The notes: generated by a model from the sequence alone, not told the origin. A stretch of 64,000 bases of DNA from Amycolatopsis sp. EV170708-02-1 (GCF_022479115.1 NZ_CP092497.1:3906001-3970000), one strand, 5' to 3'. Shown: positions 16,651 to 26,181, counted from the first letter of the stretch. A program made the numbers and translations.

Positions 16651-18354
16651 GTGATCGGCGCCTTCGACGTCTACCGCGGCGACAACTACTGGCGAGCTCG
16701 AGGGCCGCGTGTGCTGGGTTGGCATCTCGGCGCGGACACCATCCTGATCCGCAGGTTCTTCGACCGGCGTTTCCACACAGGTTTGGCCAAGAGCCGGTCA
16801 TACGTGACAGCCAGCGAGATCGCGGCGCTGCTGAAGCCACCATCCGGACGTTGCCTGTCACCGGTGATCGCCCGCAGCCGGGGCTGGGTCATGCCCGCTC
16901 CCAGAGAGATCCCGCGGTACAAGCCCGGTGCGGGGCTGGTTCGACTTGGCTACGTCACCGACCTCAACGGCGAAGACCGGCTCGTTGGGGTCCCGATTCG
17001 CGAGCTGCTGTTCTCGGCGCGGTTCGGGAAGGCCGGTTTCGGCAAGACCGAGGAGGCGCTCGCGCAGGCGATCGAGATCGCTCGGCTCGGCGGTGGCGTT
17101 TGGTTCCTTGATCCGCACGCTGATGGTTGGAAGCGCGCGAAACCGTACCTTTCCGATCCAGAACTGCGGAATCGGCTGTGGGAGGTCAACCTCGATGTCC
17201 GCGGGCGAGACAAGCGGCTGCCCGGCTGGAACCCGCTCAGCATGCAGGGCTTCTCCGAAGAGGACATCGAGGACCGCGTCGACGCCGTCGTCACCTCGTT
17301 CGCCACGGCGCTGGGATGGGGAGACTCCGCGCCGCGGGCGAAGTCGATCCTGACCAAGGCGTGTGAGGCGCTTTGCTATCTCGCGATGCGGCTGCCGCCG
17401 GAGTGCGCACCGACGATCTTCCAGATCCCGACGCTCCTCGACGACGCCACCTGGCGCGACGAGGTGTTGCGTTTCCTCAAGCCGAGCATCCGCCGCTATT
17501 GGACGGACTCGTTCACGAAGCTGGCGCCGGACGCGACCACGGTCGTCACGAATATCATCAACCGCTTGCGCACCAGCCCGACCTTGTCCGCCTTCCTCGG
17601 CTCGTCGGTTACGACGTACAACGTCCGCCGGGCCATGGATACGGGGAAGATCGTCTTCGTCTGCACCACCGGCACCGGCGAGACGAACAAGCTGATCACC
17701 TCGTTCATGATCTACGACCTGTTCCGCGCCGGTCGCTCGCGCGCGGACACGCCGGTCGATCAGCGCCGCAGGTGCGACGCCTTCGTCGACGAGCTCGCCG
17801 CGGTCGACGGAGCGTCGCGCGGATACCTCGCCGCGATCCTGGAACAGCTGCGGAAGTACCGCGTCGCGCTGCACGCGATGAACCAGATGCCCGACCGGCT
17901 CGCTCCCGAAACCCGCAGGGCGCTGCTGCAGAACCAGTCGCTTCTGATGACAAGCGCCGCCGCGATCGACGGCGCCCGAACGGTGGCCCGCGAGTACGGC
18001 GGCCTCGTCCAGCCCGCGACGATCACCGAACTCGAGCAGTTCCACCACGTCGTCACCGTGACGCTCGGCGGCCAGCGCACCACGCCGTTCAAGATCCGCG
18101 GTCTCCACGTGGACGACGAATTCGCCGACCACTTCCATCCCGAGTGGAACGATGACGTCGACCGGTGCCTCGACCGGAACCTGACCCGCAGGCCGATCGG
18201 GGAGGTCCTGGACGAACTCGAGGACCTCGACGACCGGATCCTCGTCGCGCTGCGCGGGAACCAGCCGGCACCTCGCTCGCGGCGAGGACGCCCTCCGTCC
18301 CGCGGAAGCGGTACAGGCATTGAACTTCCGTCACCCGAGTCGACGGTGGAGTGA
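16651..18354 (+). CDS. VirD4/TraD-like coupling ATPase, ATPase part (broken gene)
   Basis: The frame is open from 16495; GTG 16651 is only the first start codon and not a native one. It holds the RecA-like motor that couples the DNA-relaxase complex to the secretion channel: Walker A GKAGFGKTE (Lys at 17044), the segment GGGVWFLDPHADGW, and Walker B RCDAFVDELAAVDG, followed by a typical TraG/VirD4 end (HHVVTVTLGGQRTTPFKIRGL). All motor motifs look intact. A C-terminal proline/arginine-rich tail follows. With the two preceding frames the whole protein would be about 940 residues. It is followed three bases later by the replication-relaxation gene, its likely substrate partner. Confidence 0.75.
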   Translation: MIGAFDVYRGDNYWRARGPRVLGWHLGADTILIRRFFDRRFHTGLAKSRSYVTASEIAALLKPPSGRCLSPVIARSRGWVMPAPREIPRYKPGAGLVRLGYVTDLNGEDRLVGVPIRELLFSARFGKAGFGKTEEALAQAIEIARLGGGVWFLDPHADGWKRAKPYLSDPELRNRLWEVNLDVRGRDKRLPGWNPLSMQGFSEEDIEDRVDAVVTSFATALGWGDSAPRAKSILTKACEALCYLAMRLPPECAPTIFQIPTLLDDATWRDEVLRFLKPSIRRYWTDSFTKLAPDATTVVTNIINRLRTSPTLSAFLGSSVTTYNVRRAMDTGKIVFVCTTGTGETNKLITSFMIYDLFRAGRSRADTPVDQRRRCDAFVDELAAVDGASRGYLAAILEQLRKYRVALHAMNQMPDRLAPETRRALLQNQSLLMTSAAAIDGARTVAREYGGLVQPATITELEQFHHVVTVTLGGQRTTPFKIRGLHVDDEFADHFHPEWNDDVDRCLDRNLTRRPIGEVLDELEDLDDRILVALRGNQPAPRSRRGRPPSRGSGTGIELPSPESTVE

Positions 18355-18357
18355 TCG

Positions 18358-19242
18358 ATGCCGCGACTCGACCCGTTCAAGCGCGAGGCCCTCGTTGTTC
18401 TCTACTGGCATCGCATGGTCTCCACGGAGCAGATGCGGCGGCTGATCGCGCCAGCCACGTCGATCCGTACCGTCCAGCACAAGCTCCTTGCCCTACAAGC
18501 GGACGGTCTTGCCGACGGCTTGCACCGGCACCATGCTCCCCGGACCTGGCACGTCACCGAGAGCGGTGCGGAACTGGTCGAGGAGTCCGGGCGAGTGGAT
18601 ACCCGCCCGTACCGGGTCCCTCGGGCGGCAACGGTGGAGCTGCTGCAGGAGCATGCGCTCGACGTCGTCGAAACCGGGCTTGCCTTTGCGGTGGCAGCCC
18701 GTCGGCGCGGGGACGAATGCGGGCCGCTGTCCTGGACCCCGGAGGTCGCGCACCGGTTTCGAGACGGCCGTGGACGGCGCCAGGGCGTAGTCATCGCGGA
18801 CGCGGTCCTCGACTACGTCCTCGATGAAGACGGGCGGCGCTCACAGCGCACCTTCTTCATCGAGCTGGACCGCGCGACCATGCCCGTCGCACGGCTGGCG
18901 CAAAAGCTCCGCTCCTACGTCCACTACCACGACTACATCCCCGGAAAGCCGAACTCGGCTGGGCAACCCGCATGGCAAAGCCGGTATGCGCGCTTCCCGC
19001 GGCTTCTCATCGTTCTGTCCGGCGCTGCCGAGCACGTCCTCGAGCGCCGGCTCGCGGACCTGCGGGCCTACGCACAAGCGATGCACGGCCTGGCGCTCGC
19101 CGGCGATCGCGTATGCGCGCTGGGCACGACCTTGCGGAGGCTCCGAGAGTCCGGGCCGACAGCCGACATCGCGGTGCCGTTACTCGCCGAGAGCGGCGCA
19201 CCGGTATCTGCGTTCACTTGGCCCAAGACGGGTAGCCAGTAA
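18358..19242 (+). CDS. Replication-relaxation family protein
   Basis: A 294-residue protein with the pattern of the replication-relaxation family (PF13814): a winged-helix start (ALVVLYWHRMVSTEQMRRLIAPATSIRTVQHKL split across two helices) and a nuclease-like core with VIADAVLDYVLDEDG ... FFIELDRATMPVARLAQKLRSYVHY. The E/D-rich strand resembles restriction-type folds. Such proteins replace classical relaxases in many actinobacterial elements and probably start DNA processing. ATG 18358 follows GGTGGAG. The stop TAA overlaps the ATG of the ParB-like gene. Confidence 0.82.
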   Translation: MPRLDPFKREALVVLYWHRMVSTEQMRRLIAPATSIRTVQHKLLALQADGLADGLHRHHAPRTWHVTESGAELVEESGRVDTRPYRVPRAATVELLQEHALDVVETGLAFAVAARRRGDECGPLSWTPEVAHRFRDGRGRRQGVVIADAVLDYVLDEDGRRSQRTFFIELDRATMPVARLAQKLRSYVHYHDYIPGKPNSAGQPAWQSRYARFPRLLIVLSGAAEHVLERRLADLRAYAQAMHGLALAGDRVCALGTTLRRLRESGPTADIAVPLLAESGAPVSAFTWPKTGSQ

Positions 19243-20339
19243 TGGACGAACCAGTCGATTTTGTTGGGCAGCTTGGGTTTTCGTCCCGGTTGCGCCAGCG
19301 TCGATTCACCTTGCTTCCGCTGCGAGGTGAGGGAACTCCGTTCACGGAGTCGCAGGGACGAGCGCCCGGCGACAGTACCGCGCCGGAAGAGCTCGCTGAC
19401 CTGATTTCTTCCATCGCGACCGTCGGCGTCCTTCAACCGGTCCTCGTCGAGGAGATGGACGTCGGCGACGACAAGGCTCCGGCTATGAGGCTAACGGCGG
19501 GGGAGAGGCGCTTGCGGGCCTGCCGCTGGGGTGCCGTCCACAAGCCGGACAACCCACACTTCACCGCGCTCCCAGCGGTCGTGTGCCCGGGACCGTTGTC
19601 GGACGAGGAACGCCGGATCTGGCAGCTGGTCGAGAACCTCGCGCGCGAGAACCTGCGTCCCGGCGAGCTGGCGGCAGCGCTCGTCCTCGATCGCTGCGCC
19701 GTGCTGCTGGGCAAGCTGATCGCGCACGGCTACAAGGTCCCAGCCGACGTCTACGCCATCGACGATCCGATCGCCCGGTTCTCTGCCATGGAGCGGATCC
19801 GCGGCGCAGACAAGAAATGCGCGGCGCCATGGTCTCAGGTCTTGACCCGCCTCGGCCTGCAGCTGACCCCGCGGAAGGCACGCGAGCTGGTGCGCGCGTT
19901 CGCCGAGATGCCCCGCGAGATCGCCGAAGAGATGGACGAGGCCAAGATCAGCCTCAACACCCGCATCCGGTTCATCGAGCTCAACCGAGGGAGAGCGCAG
20001 GCCGCACAGGACATCTGGGCCGCGGTGAAGAAGACCAACCGGACGCGACTGTTGAGCTCGGCCCTGGCCGCTGCGGCTGACCCGGCGATTACGCCGGACG
20101 AAGCTCTTGCCGAAGCCGAGCAACTGCACGAACAAGCAGACAGTGCGCGTGCCGACAAGCTCCGCGCCGACTCGCCAGCGACCGCTGATCCCGTCCCATT
20201 GGTGGATCAACGACTTGTCGACAACGTCCTCGCCAGCCTTCGCCACTTGACCGCCGCACTGGCACACGGTGCTCGGCTCTCCGCACACGATCTGGCATCG
20301 CTCCGCCTTCTGACCGATCAACTCAACGGAACGGAGTGA
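19242..20339 (+). CDS. ParB/Spo0J-like partition protein
   Basis: A 365-residue protein. The ParB N-terminal nuclease-like domain is visible as ELADLISSIATVGVLQPVLV and MRLTAGERRLRACRW (the GERR-RA box), then IWQLVENLARENLRPGELAAA, a helix-turn-helix-like part and a helical C-terminus. ParB-like proteins bind DNA and, with ParA, segregate plasmids; on ICEs they stabilise the excised circle or regulate transfer. No ParA is next to it. The start overlaps the stop of the replication-relaxation gene and the stop overlaps the following GTGA start, so the operon is continuous. Confidence 0.85.
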   Translation: MDEPVDFVGQLGFSSRLRQRRFTLLPLRGEGTPFTESQGRAPGDSTAPEELADLISSIATVGVLQPVLVEEMDVGDDKAPAMRLTAGERRLRACRWGAVHKPDNPHFTALPAVVCPGPLSDEERRIWQLVENLARENLRPGELAAALVLDRCAVLLGKLIAHGYKVPADVYAIDDPIARFSAMERIRGADKKCAAPWSQVLTRLGLQLTPRKARELVRAFAEMPREIAEEMDEAKISLNTRIRFIELNRGRAQAAQDIWAAVKKTNRTRLLSSALAAAADPAITPDEALAEAEQLHEQADSARADKLRADSPATADPVPLVDQRLVDNVLASLRHLTAALAHGARLSAHDLASLRLLTDQLNGTE

Positions 20340-21451
20340 GTCCCTTGTCCGTATTCCTCGGCCTGCCCACCGACGCCGCGCCGGCCGCGCGTTGTGACTG
20401 CAGGCGCTGCCCCTGGTACGCGGGCCCCGACGCTGAGCCGGGGGTTGTGATCGCGCCGGTGTGCTCGGGGTGCAATTCGGACTGCAGCTACTGCGGCTGC
20501 GCACGCGCAGAGACCGCGCGGACAGGGACCGCGTGCTCGAGTTGCCCGATCCGGTGCGGTTCCCGAACCGACATCAAGGCGTGGATGGCCGATGTCGGGG
20601 AGACCCTCGAATTCGACGACGTTATCGTCGGCGGCCGCTTGCCCGAAGGCTTACCCGCCTTCATCCCACAGGTCGACGGATCCGGCGCCGGCGACCTCGA
20701 CGCCGCGTTGGGCTGGCCCGCCTACGCCGTCGGTCTTCGTCGCGTGTTCTCTCCGCAGACGCACGCCATCTACCCGCGGTGGGATCAAGCAGCGACGGCC
20801 GCCGAAGCGCTGGGCCTCCCGGCCACGACGCTGACCGTCCTCTCGGGATACGGAGAGGACCCGCTGGTCGAAGCGTTCTGGACGGCACGGCACCGCGATC
20901 GGTTACTCGATCGGCTGGCGACACTCAAGTTCGATCTCGTCCTGGCCCCGAACTACTCGATCTACGGCAACTGGCCGCGTGCCGAACATCTGATCAACAT
21001 GCGCAGGTCGCTGCTGCTCACGGAGGAATTCGTCCGGGCCGGGATGCCGGCCGTCCCGAATCTCTACTGGTTCCGGCTCGAAGACCTCCAGCGATACGCC
21101 ACGTGGATCGCCGACACCACGCCGCCCGCGATCGCGATCAACCTTCAGACCGTGCGCGAGAACAAGAACTGGGAAACCTGGGCATTGCCCGGTCTCAGCT
21201 GGCTCGCGGAGAACATCCCGGCCGGCCTCCCGGTCATCATCACCGGCTTGTCTCGTCAAGACCGCATTGCCACCGCCGTCGACCTCTTCGGCAACGGTCT
21301 GATTCTCGTCAGTCAGAACCCGGCGCAGTACGCGCTTCACGGAGCTGTGATGACTTCCGAAGGGCGCAAGGACTTGCAAGCCCGCATCCCGGACGCCTTT
21401 GCCAGCTCGGTGCGCTACCTGGCTTCGCTCTTGCCCGAAGGAGACGACTGA
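20336..21451 (+). CDS. Cysteine-rich DUF4417-like protein
   Basis: A 371-residue protein whose first 75 residues contain CDCRRCPW, CSGCNSDCSYCGC and CSSCPIRCG, a cysteine density that points to bound iron-sulphur clusters or zinc. The rest looks like a TIM-barrel-type domain with DLVLAPNYSIYGNWPRAEHLINMRRSLLL and AVPNLYWF, as in DUF4417 proteins often found on actinobacterial mobile elements. It is not a plain radical-SAM protein, because a clear CxxxCxxC-SAM loop order is not secure. GTG 20336 overlaps the ParB stop; TTG 20345 is an alternative. The role is unknown. Confidence 0.65.
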   Translation: MSPLSVFLGLPTDAAPAARCDCRRCPWYAGPDAEPGVVIAPVCSGCNSDCSYCGCARAETARTGTACSSCPIRCGSRTDIKAWMADVGETLEFDDVIVGGRLPEGLPAFIPQVDGSGAGDLDAALGWPAYAVGLRRVFSPQTHAIYPRWDQAATAAEALGLPATTLTVLSGYGEDPLVEAFWTARHRDRLLDRLATLKFDLVLAPNYSIYGNWPRAEHLINMRRSLLLTEEFVRAGMPAVPNLYWFRLEDLQRYATWIADTTPPAIAINLQTVRENKNWETWALPGLSWLAENIPAGLPVIITGLSRQDRIATAVDLFGNGLILVSQNPAQYALHGAVMTSEGRKDLQARIPDAFASSVRYLASLLPEGDD

Positions 21452-21774
21452 TGAAGCGGACGCTCTGGATCCTGCTCGGCTGGTCGCCCGAGTACGGGGC
21501 CGCCACGACCGTCGTCGCGGTGCTTGGTGTCGATCAGGGAGACGACGGCGGGATCGACCGGCACATCGAATGGGTCCCGCGGGAGTATCAACGCTGCCTC
21601 ACCTGGCGCGAACGCATCGCCTCCACCCCAGTGGACGACCTTCCCGCCCACATGGAGATCTGGGAAAACTCGCTCACGGCACCCGCCGCACGCATCGACC
21701 TCATTCCCTCGGCACCTGATCTCGGTGCCGCTGTTCAATACCAGCTCGACGACCTGCTCGGTAGCACCGGCTGA
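21451..21774 (+). CDS. Hypothetical protein, ICE operon
   Basis: A 107-residue acidic protein (MKRTLWILLGWSPEYGAATTVVAVLG...) with an alpha/beta start and no recognised family. The ATG overlaps the stop of the DUF4417-like gene (TGATG) and the stop lies ten bases before the first effector-like gene. It could be a partner or chaperone of either neighbour; there is no direct evidence. Confidence 0.65.
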   Translation: MKRTLWILLGWSPEYGAATTVVAVLGVDQGDDGGIDRHIEWVPREYQRCLTWRERIASTPVDDLPAHMEIWENSLTAPAARIDLIPSAPDLGAAVQYQLDDLLGSTG

Positions 21775-21784
21775 TCGAGTCCTC

Positions 21785-24208
21785 ATGGGAACGAACTCCA
21801 AGACCACGCACTCCACCTACGCCGTCGGCCCGTCTGATGCGTCTGCGCACGAGACTTCCGTCGACGAAGGTCCGAAGTGGACTGATGCGGAGATCGCCTT
21901 GTCGGTCGTGGAAGGTTTCGCGCTCAACGGAGTCGACCCGGAGAACCCATTCGAGCCGACCACCCTCGATCTGCCCGATGACGTCGGGGAACGGTATGCG
22001 ATGTTCGTGGAGGCGGTTCACGAGGCCCAAGGAGAAATCGCGAAGATCGCCGGAGACCCCAGCGCGTTCGAGGACGCGTTACACACCCAGTGTGAGCTGT
22101 TCCTGAACGGCCTTACGCAGGACGAGCTCAAGGAGCTCGCTGTTGCGAAGGGGTTCAAGCATCCGGCGTTGGTGGGGTTGTCCGAAACCAGCGGAAACCC
22201 CTTGGTGCACTGGCTCGATCCATCCTATCCGGACGATGTAGTCACCAAACAGACGATCCAGAGCGTCGCGATCAACAGGTTCATCGCGTTGTGCTCCGGC
22301 GAAACGGTCGGAGGCAAGACCCTTGAGCAATGGCAACAAATCGACGCGAGCTTGGTCGCGAAGCCAATCCATAGCGTGCCTGCGGGCTTCACCACCTGGA
22401 TGCCGACTGCCGCAGAAGTGCAGGCAGCACAGGAAGCGATCAATGCTGCTGTCAGCGCGGTCGGGGCTGCCAAGACCGACGGCTCGTGGGCCGATCCCGA
22501 CCTCGTCTCGGCTCTGATCGCCGCGGAAAACAAGCTGGCGACCGCGCACAACCCAGCGCTCGCCGACCTGGCGACGATACGTTCAGCGGCAAAACATCAA
22601 GTCAATCAAGCTTTCACCGACATCGCTCCCCATGAACTTTCCGCCGCGATTCAAGCCGCGAAGGACCTTGACCAGATATCGCCATTCCATGCCAAGGTGC
22701 TCAATGCTCACCAGGTTCTGAAGCTGCTGCGTGCGTCGACCGAGAAGCAGGAACGGCTCGACCTCCAGAGCCTCGCGGTCGAGCGCGCGGCCACAAAAGC
22801 GACGTTCGAAGCCCACATCGCCGACCTGCACAACGCGATCGGGCACGGTGGCCTGCCTAACCTCGCCGACCCGGGCGGCGTCGCGGCTATGACCAAGTTC
22901 CTCGACCACGCGCATCAGGCGGGGAACGCCTACACGGACATAAGTGGCTGGAAGCCCGTCGAGCCGACACTCGCACACAACGAGACTCTGCAGATCGCGC
23001 AAACAGAAATTGGGCCATGGGCCGACCAGCAAGAGCTGAAGGACCTGCGAGCGTTCGTCGTTTCCACTGGCATCCTCACAACCGATCAAGCTGCGGCGGC
23101 GACGAAGTCGTTCTGCAAAACGCTCCTGGTACATCAAGCCTATGGGGTCAGCGCGTCGGTCGCGTCGCTGAAACACAGCTTGCAAGAGAAGCTTGCTCTC
23201 AAGGACAGTGCGAAGTCGTTACCAGCCAAGGCAGGTAAAGCCCCGATCCTGGCAGCGCCCCGAAGCGCGTTCGGCCGACAGCATGCCGAGATGCTCTCAG
23301 CGCTGAGGCAGACCAAAGCCGCCCTCTCAGCGTTGCCGAAATCGGTCGATCCGTCCGCTGTCGCGGCCTGGGACTTCGGAACGGGCAAGCCCGCGGACCT
23401 CGGCGGGACGCACCCGAAGACGCTGCACACCGGGCCAGACGGCAAACCATGGCTCGCCAAAGGAGAAGCAACGCCACGGGGCGGCGCGGTCATCGCAGCG
23501 GAGGCCGCTACTTCGCGGGCACTTCACCGTGCAGGTCTGCCCGTTGTACCTGTGTATGCCACCAAGATCAACGGAAAGCCGGCCTCCGTACAGCCGATGC
23601 TTGTCGGCGCGACCGAGATGTCCGACAACCCCTCCACCTGGTCACAAACCGACGTCGACGACATCGTCCGGCTGCACGTCGCAAGCTGGGCTCTGGGAAA
23701 TCACGATCCGCACGCCGGCAACGTCCTCCGGACCGGCGAGGGCGGTCTCGTCCCGATCGACCACGGGCAGTCGTTCAAGTTCTACGGTCAGGACAAGCTG
23801 TCGATGTCGTTCCGGCCGAACAACACGACAGCGGTCTATCACCGGGCGTACGACGCCTTCAAAGAGGGCAAGCTGCCCAAAGGGGTTCGGGTCAATCCCG
23901 CGGCCGCGCACTCGGTGATCAAACATCTCGAGTCGGTTCCAGACGCCGAGTGGCGCGGACTGCTGCGATCGGCGGCCTACGCGGGAGCCGCGCAGAAGCA
24001 GATGAAATGGGTTCCGGCGATGCGTGCGAAGGCGGCCAAGCACCATGGCATCGCTGAAGCCTCGGTGACCACGAAGCAGGTCGCCGAGGCATTCCTCGAC
24101 TACGCGGTCGAGCGCAAGAAGAGTCTGCGCAAGGACTTCGCCGAGTTCTTCCTCGGTGAGTTGAAGCTGGAGAACGCCGCGGCCCTTCAGCACGCAGGGA
24201 AGACGTGA
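21785..24208 (+). CDS. Large MGTNSKT protein with C-terminal kinase-like domain (candidate T4SS effector)
   Basis: An 807-residue protein. Residues 1-7 (MGTNSKT) and the spacing of the next ten residues match the start of the neighbouring 657-residue protein, although the rest differs, which suggests a shared targeting or secretion signal. The middle is long, helical and alanine-rich. The C-terminal part looks like a kinase-like (PI3K/HipA-type) fold: WLAKGEATPRGG with Lys559, a helix with Glu (AAEAATSRALHRAG), the catalytic loop GNHDPHAGNVL (Asp641, Asn646) and metal-binding Asp659 in PIDHGQSF. The frame is open upstream to 21524, but ATG 21785 is fixed by the paralogous N-terminus. Location in a conjugation operon suggests transfer into the recipient. 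The function is an inference. Confidence 0.72.
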   Translation: MGTNSKTTHSTYAVGPSDASAHETSVDEGPKWTDAEIALSVVEGFALNGVDPENPFEPTTLDLPDDVGERYAMFVEAVHEAQGEIAKIAGDPSAFEDALHTQCELFLNGLTQDELKELAVAKGFKHPALVGLSETSGNPLVHWLDPSYPDDVVTKQTIQSVAINRFIALCSGETVGGKTLEQWQQIDASLVAKPIHSVPAGFTTWMPTAAEVQAAQEAINAAVSAVGAAKTDGSWADPDLVSALIAAENKLATAHNPALADLATIRSAAKHQVNQAFTDIAPHELSAAIQAAKDLDQISPFHAKVLNAHQVLKLLRASTEKQERLDLQSLAVERAATKATFEAHIADLHNAIGHGGLPNLADPGGVAAMTKFLDHAHQAGNAYTDISGWKPVEPTLAHNETLQIAQTEIGPWADQQELKDLRAFVVSTGILTTDQAAAATKSFCKTLLVHQAYGVSASVASLKHSLQEKLALKDSAKSLPAKAGKAPILAAPRSAFGRQHAEMLSALRQTKAALSALPKSVDPSAVAAWDFGTGKPADLGGTHPKTLHTGPDGKPWLAKGEATPRGGAVIAAEAATSRALHRAGLPVVPVYATKINGKPASVQPMLVGATEMSDNPSTWSQTDVDDIVRLHVASWALGNHDPHAGNVLRTGEGGLVPIDHGQSFKFYGQDKLSMSFRPNNTTAVYHRAYDAFKEGKLPKGVRVNPAAAHSVIKHLESVPDAEWRGLLRSAAYAGAAQKQMKWVPAMRAKAAKHHGIAEASVTTKQVAEAFLDYAVERKKSLRKDFAEFFLGELKLENAAALQHAGKT

Positions 24209-26181
24209 TGGGGACCAACTCCAAGACGGCTCACGCGAGCTACTCGATCACCCCGTCGGCCCCGGCAGCCGAGCCCGAGCCGCTCGAAGCTGAGCCGCCC
24301 ACGGAGGTACCAGGTCCTCTGCCTGACGAGGAGATCTCCGTTGCAGTGGACAGCCCCGAGGAACTTGGCGCTCAGCCGCTGACGCCTATCCCGGATACGC
24401 CGGACGTCGGCAAGCCGTTCGGCGAGCCGATTTTGGTGGGCGGGACCGACCTGCACGCATCGAGTGCCACCCTGGTGAGTTACGCCAGCGCTGAAGGCCC
24501 ACGCACCGTTCTGCACGCACTCGTCAGCGAGGAGGCAGAGGACAAGCTGCTCGATGCCATCCACGTCACCAAGGAGACAGCACCGGTCCAGGTCGAGCAG
24601 ATCGTCCACGGCCGGCTCCCGGTCGACGAACAGCACGAACTCGCGGACAAGATCATCGCGGCCGCGAAGAGCGTGAACCACCACATCAAAGCGGGAGATC
24701 TCTCCGTCGGGAATCTCCCGTCGACAACTGAGCAGAAGATCAACGACGCGAAGACGGCGATGGACGCTGTGGCGAAGGATGTCGGCGACAGTCCAGGACC
24801 AGCGGACTCCGCGATGCTCGCGCACTACGCGGCGAAGCTGGCCGACGTCGAGGCTGCGGCCGCTGCAGCGAAGAACGTTGGGCACGTCAACCCGTACCTG
24901 CACGAAGGCGTCGCGACCGTCACCGTGACCATGCCCGTGCTCGCGAGCGACACTGGCGACCACCGAGTCGCCGGCCTCCTGCGTGACGCGACCCGGATCA
25001 AGCCGACCCTGGACTCCGAGACCGGCCAGGCCAGCTGGAACGGCAAGGCTCGGTGGGAGAACGTCGAAGGCAAGGAGTACATGATCAACCTTGGCGATGG
25101 ATTCCAGGCTGTCTACCGGCCCTACAGCGTCAACTCGCCGAAGACGACGGAGTTCTCCTTGCGCGGCCGACTCGAGATCATCGCGCCCGCAGGTGAGGGG
25201 CACGGCCCGGACGTGGTCAAACGACTCGGGCAGCTCAACCTGGCCAACCGCCCGATGACCCGAGCTGAAGGCGAATACGGTTACCTCGCCGCGAATGTCA
25301 AGGCACAGAACCTGGCAGGCAAAACTGAGGTGCAGGCAGCCATCACGACCGGCGATCAGCTCGAGGAGATGACACGTCAGGAGCTCTTCCACGAGCGTGC
25401 TCACCTCGCCATCGGCCTGGATGACGCTCAGCTCGCGCGGTTCGCCAAAGACATCCAGTTGGACGCGCACACGCAGGCACTGCCGACGAGGGTGAGGGTT
25501 CTGCGCGAAGCCGTAGCGAAGGTGACTGGGCACCAGACCGGCGACGCACTCGCTGCCACGGCGGGCTACGATCCTGCTCCCCGGCGGTCTGGCGGCTGGC
25601 TCACGTGGAACCGGTTCGATGTCGGCAACTCGATGACGAAGCTGACCGCCGCGTTCAAGGGGAAGGCCCTGGTCCACGCCACGTCAGCGACGGGGCTGAA
25701 AGCGATGCTGGCAAACGGTGTGCTCGCCTCCACCGAGCGCCGCACCTTGATGGGAGTGAGCCGCGGCGTCGGCATGAGCGAAGACCAGGACAAGTTCACT
25801 GGGGGAGCGAGTTCGGTCTTCCTGCGAGTGCTGGGCAAGCCGCCGTCGCATGGTGGCCCGAAGCTGGTGTGGGACCAGCCTGAGCGGCTGTTGCACCGCG
25901 CGGACTACTACGGCGCGAACGCGGACACCTATGGGGCCGTCAATCCCGCCAAGGCTGGCGAATATGCGTCGTCCACACGGGATCCCTTCAAGATCGCCAA
26001 GTTCGCGCATGCCGCCAACGAGGTCATGTTCGGTGACGGAATCGACCTGCTGGGCGCCGAAGGACCGTCGAGAATCCTCTGCGACAGCAAGACACAGCGC
26101 GACGAGATCCACGCCATGTTCACTGCCAAAGGCATCACGCACATCGCCGGCAAGCCGATCGACGACGTTTTGAAGGCATGA
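24208..26181 (+). CDS. Large MGTNSKT protein with C-terminal ADP-ribosyltransferase-like domain (candidate T4SS effector)
   Basis: A 657-residue protein starting MGTNSKT, like the upstream gene. Next comes a proline/glutamate-rich low-complexity region, a helical middle, and a last domain of about 170 residues with the order expected for an ADP-ribosyltransferase: His490 in ALVHATSATGLKAMLANGVL, Tyr567 in RADYYGAN and Glu605 in ANEVMFGDGIDLLG. The first strand plus 'x-x-MLxxGV' resembles DarT/ART toxins of bacterial competition systems, but the catalytic assignment needs structure comparison. ATG 24208 overlaps the stop of the previous gene (TGATG) and follows AGGGA. No separate immunity gene is recognised; the next small gene is a candidate. 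Confidence 0.7.
   Translation: MGTNSKTAHASYSITPSAPAAEPEPLEAEPPTEVPGPLPDEEISVAVDSPEELGAQPLTPIPDTPDVGKPFGEPILVGGTDLHASSATLVSYASAEGPRTVLHALVSEEAEDKLLDAIHVTKETAPVQVEQIVHGRLPVDEQHELADKIIAAAKSVNHHIKAGDLSVGNLPSTTEQKINDAKTAMDAVAKDVGDSPGPADSAMLAHYAAKLADVEAAAAAAKNVGHVNPYLHEGVATVTVTMPVLASDTGDHRVAGLLRDATRIKPTLDSETGQASWNGKARWENVEGKEYMINLGDGFQAVYRPYSVNSPKTTEFSLRGRLEIIAPAGEGHGPDVVKRLGQLNLANRPMTRAEGEYGYLAANVKAQNLAGKTEVQAAITTGDQLEEMTRQELFHERAHLAIGLDDAQLARFAKDIQLDAHTQALPTRVRVLREAVAKVTGHQTGDALAATAGYDPAPRRSGGWLTWNRFDVGNSMTKLTAAFKGKALVHATSATGLKAMLANGVLASTERRTLMGVSRGVGMSEDQDKFTGGASSVFLRVLGKPPSHGGPKLVWDQPERLLHRADYYGANADTYGAVNPAKAGEYASSTRDPFKIAKFAHAANEVMFGDGIDLLGAEGPSRILCDSKTQRDEIHAMFTAKGITHIAGKPIDDVLKA

Noticed and set aside
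24187..25677. Open frame of 496 codons on the minus strand
   Set aside because: Antisense to the ART-like gene; no domain and wrong direction for the operon.
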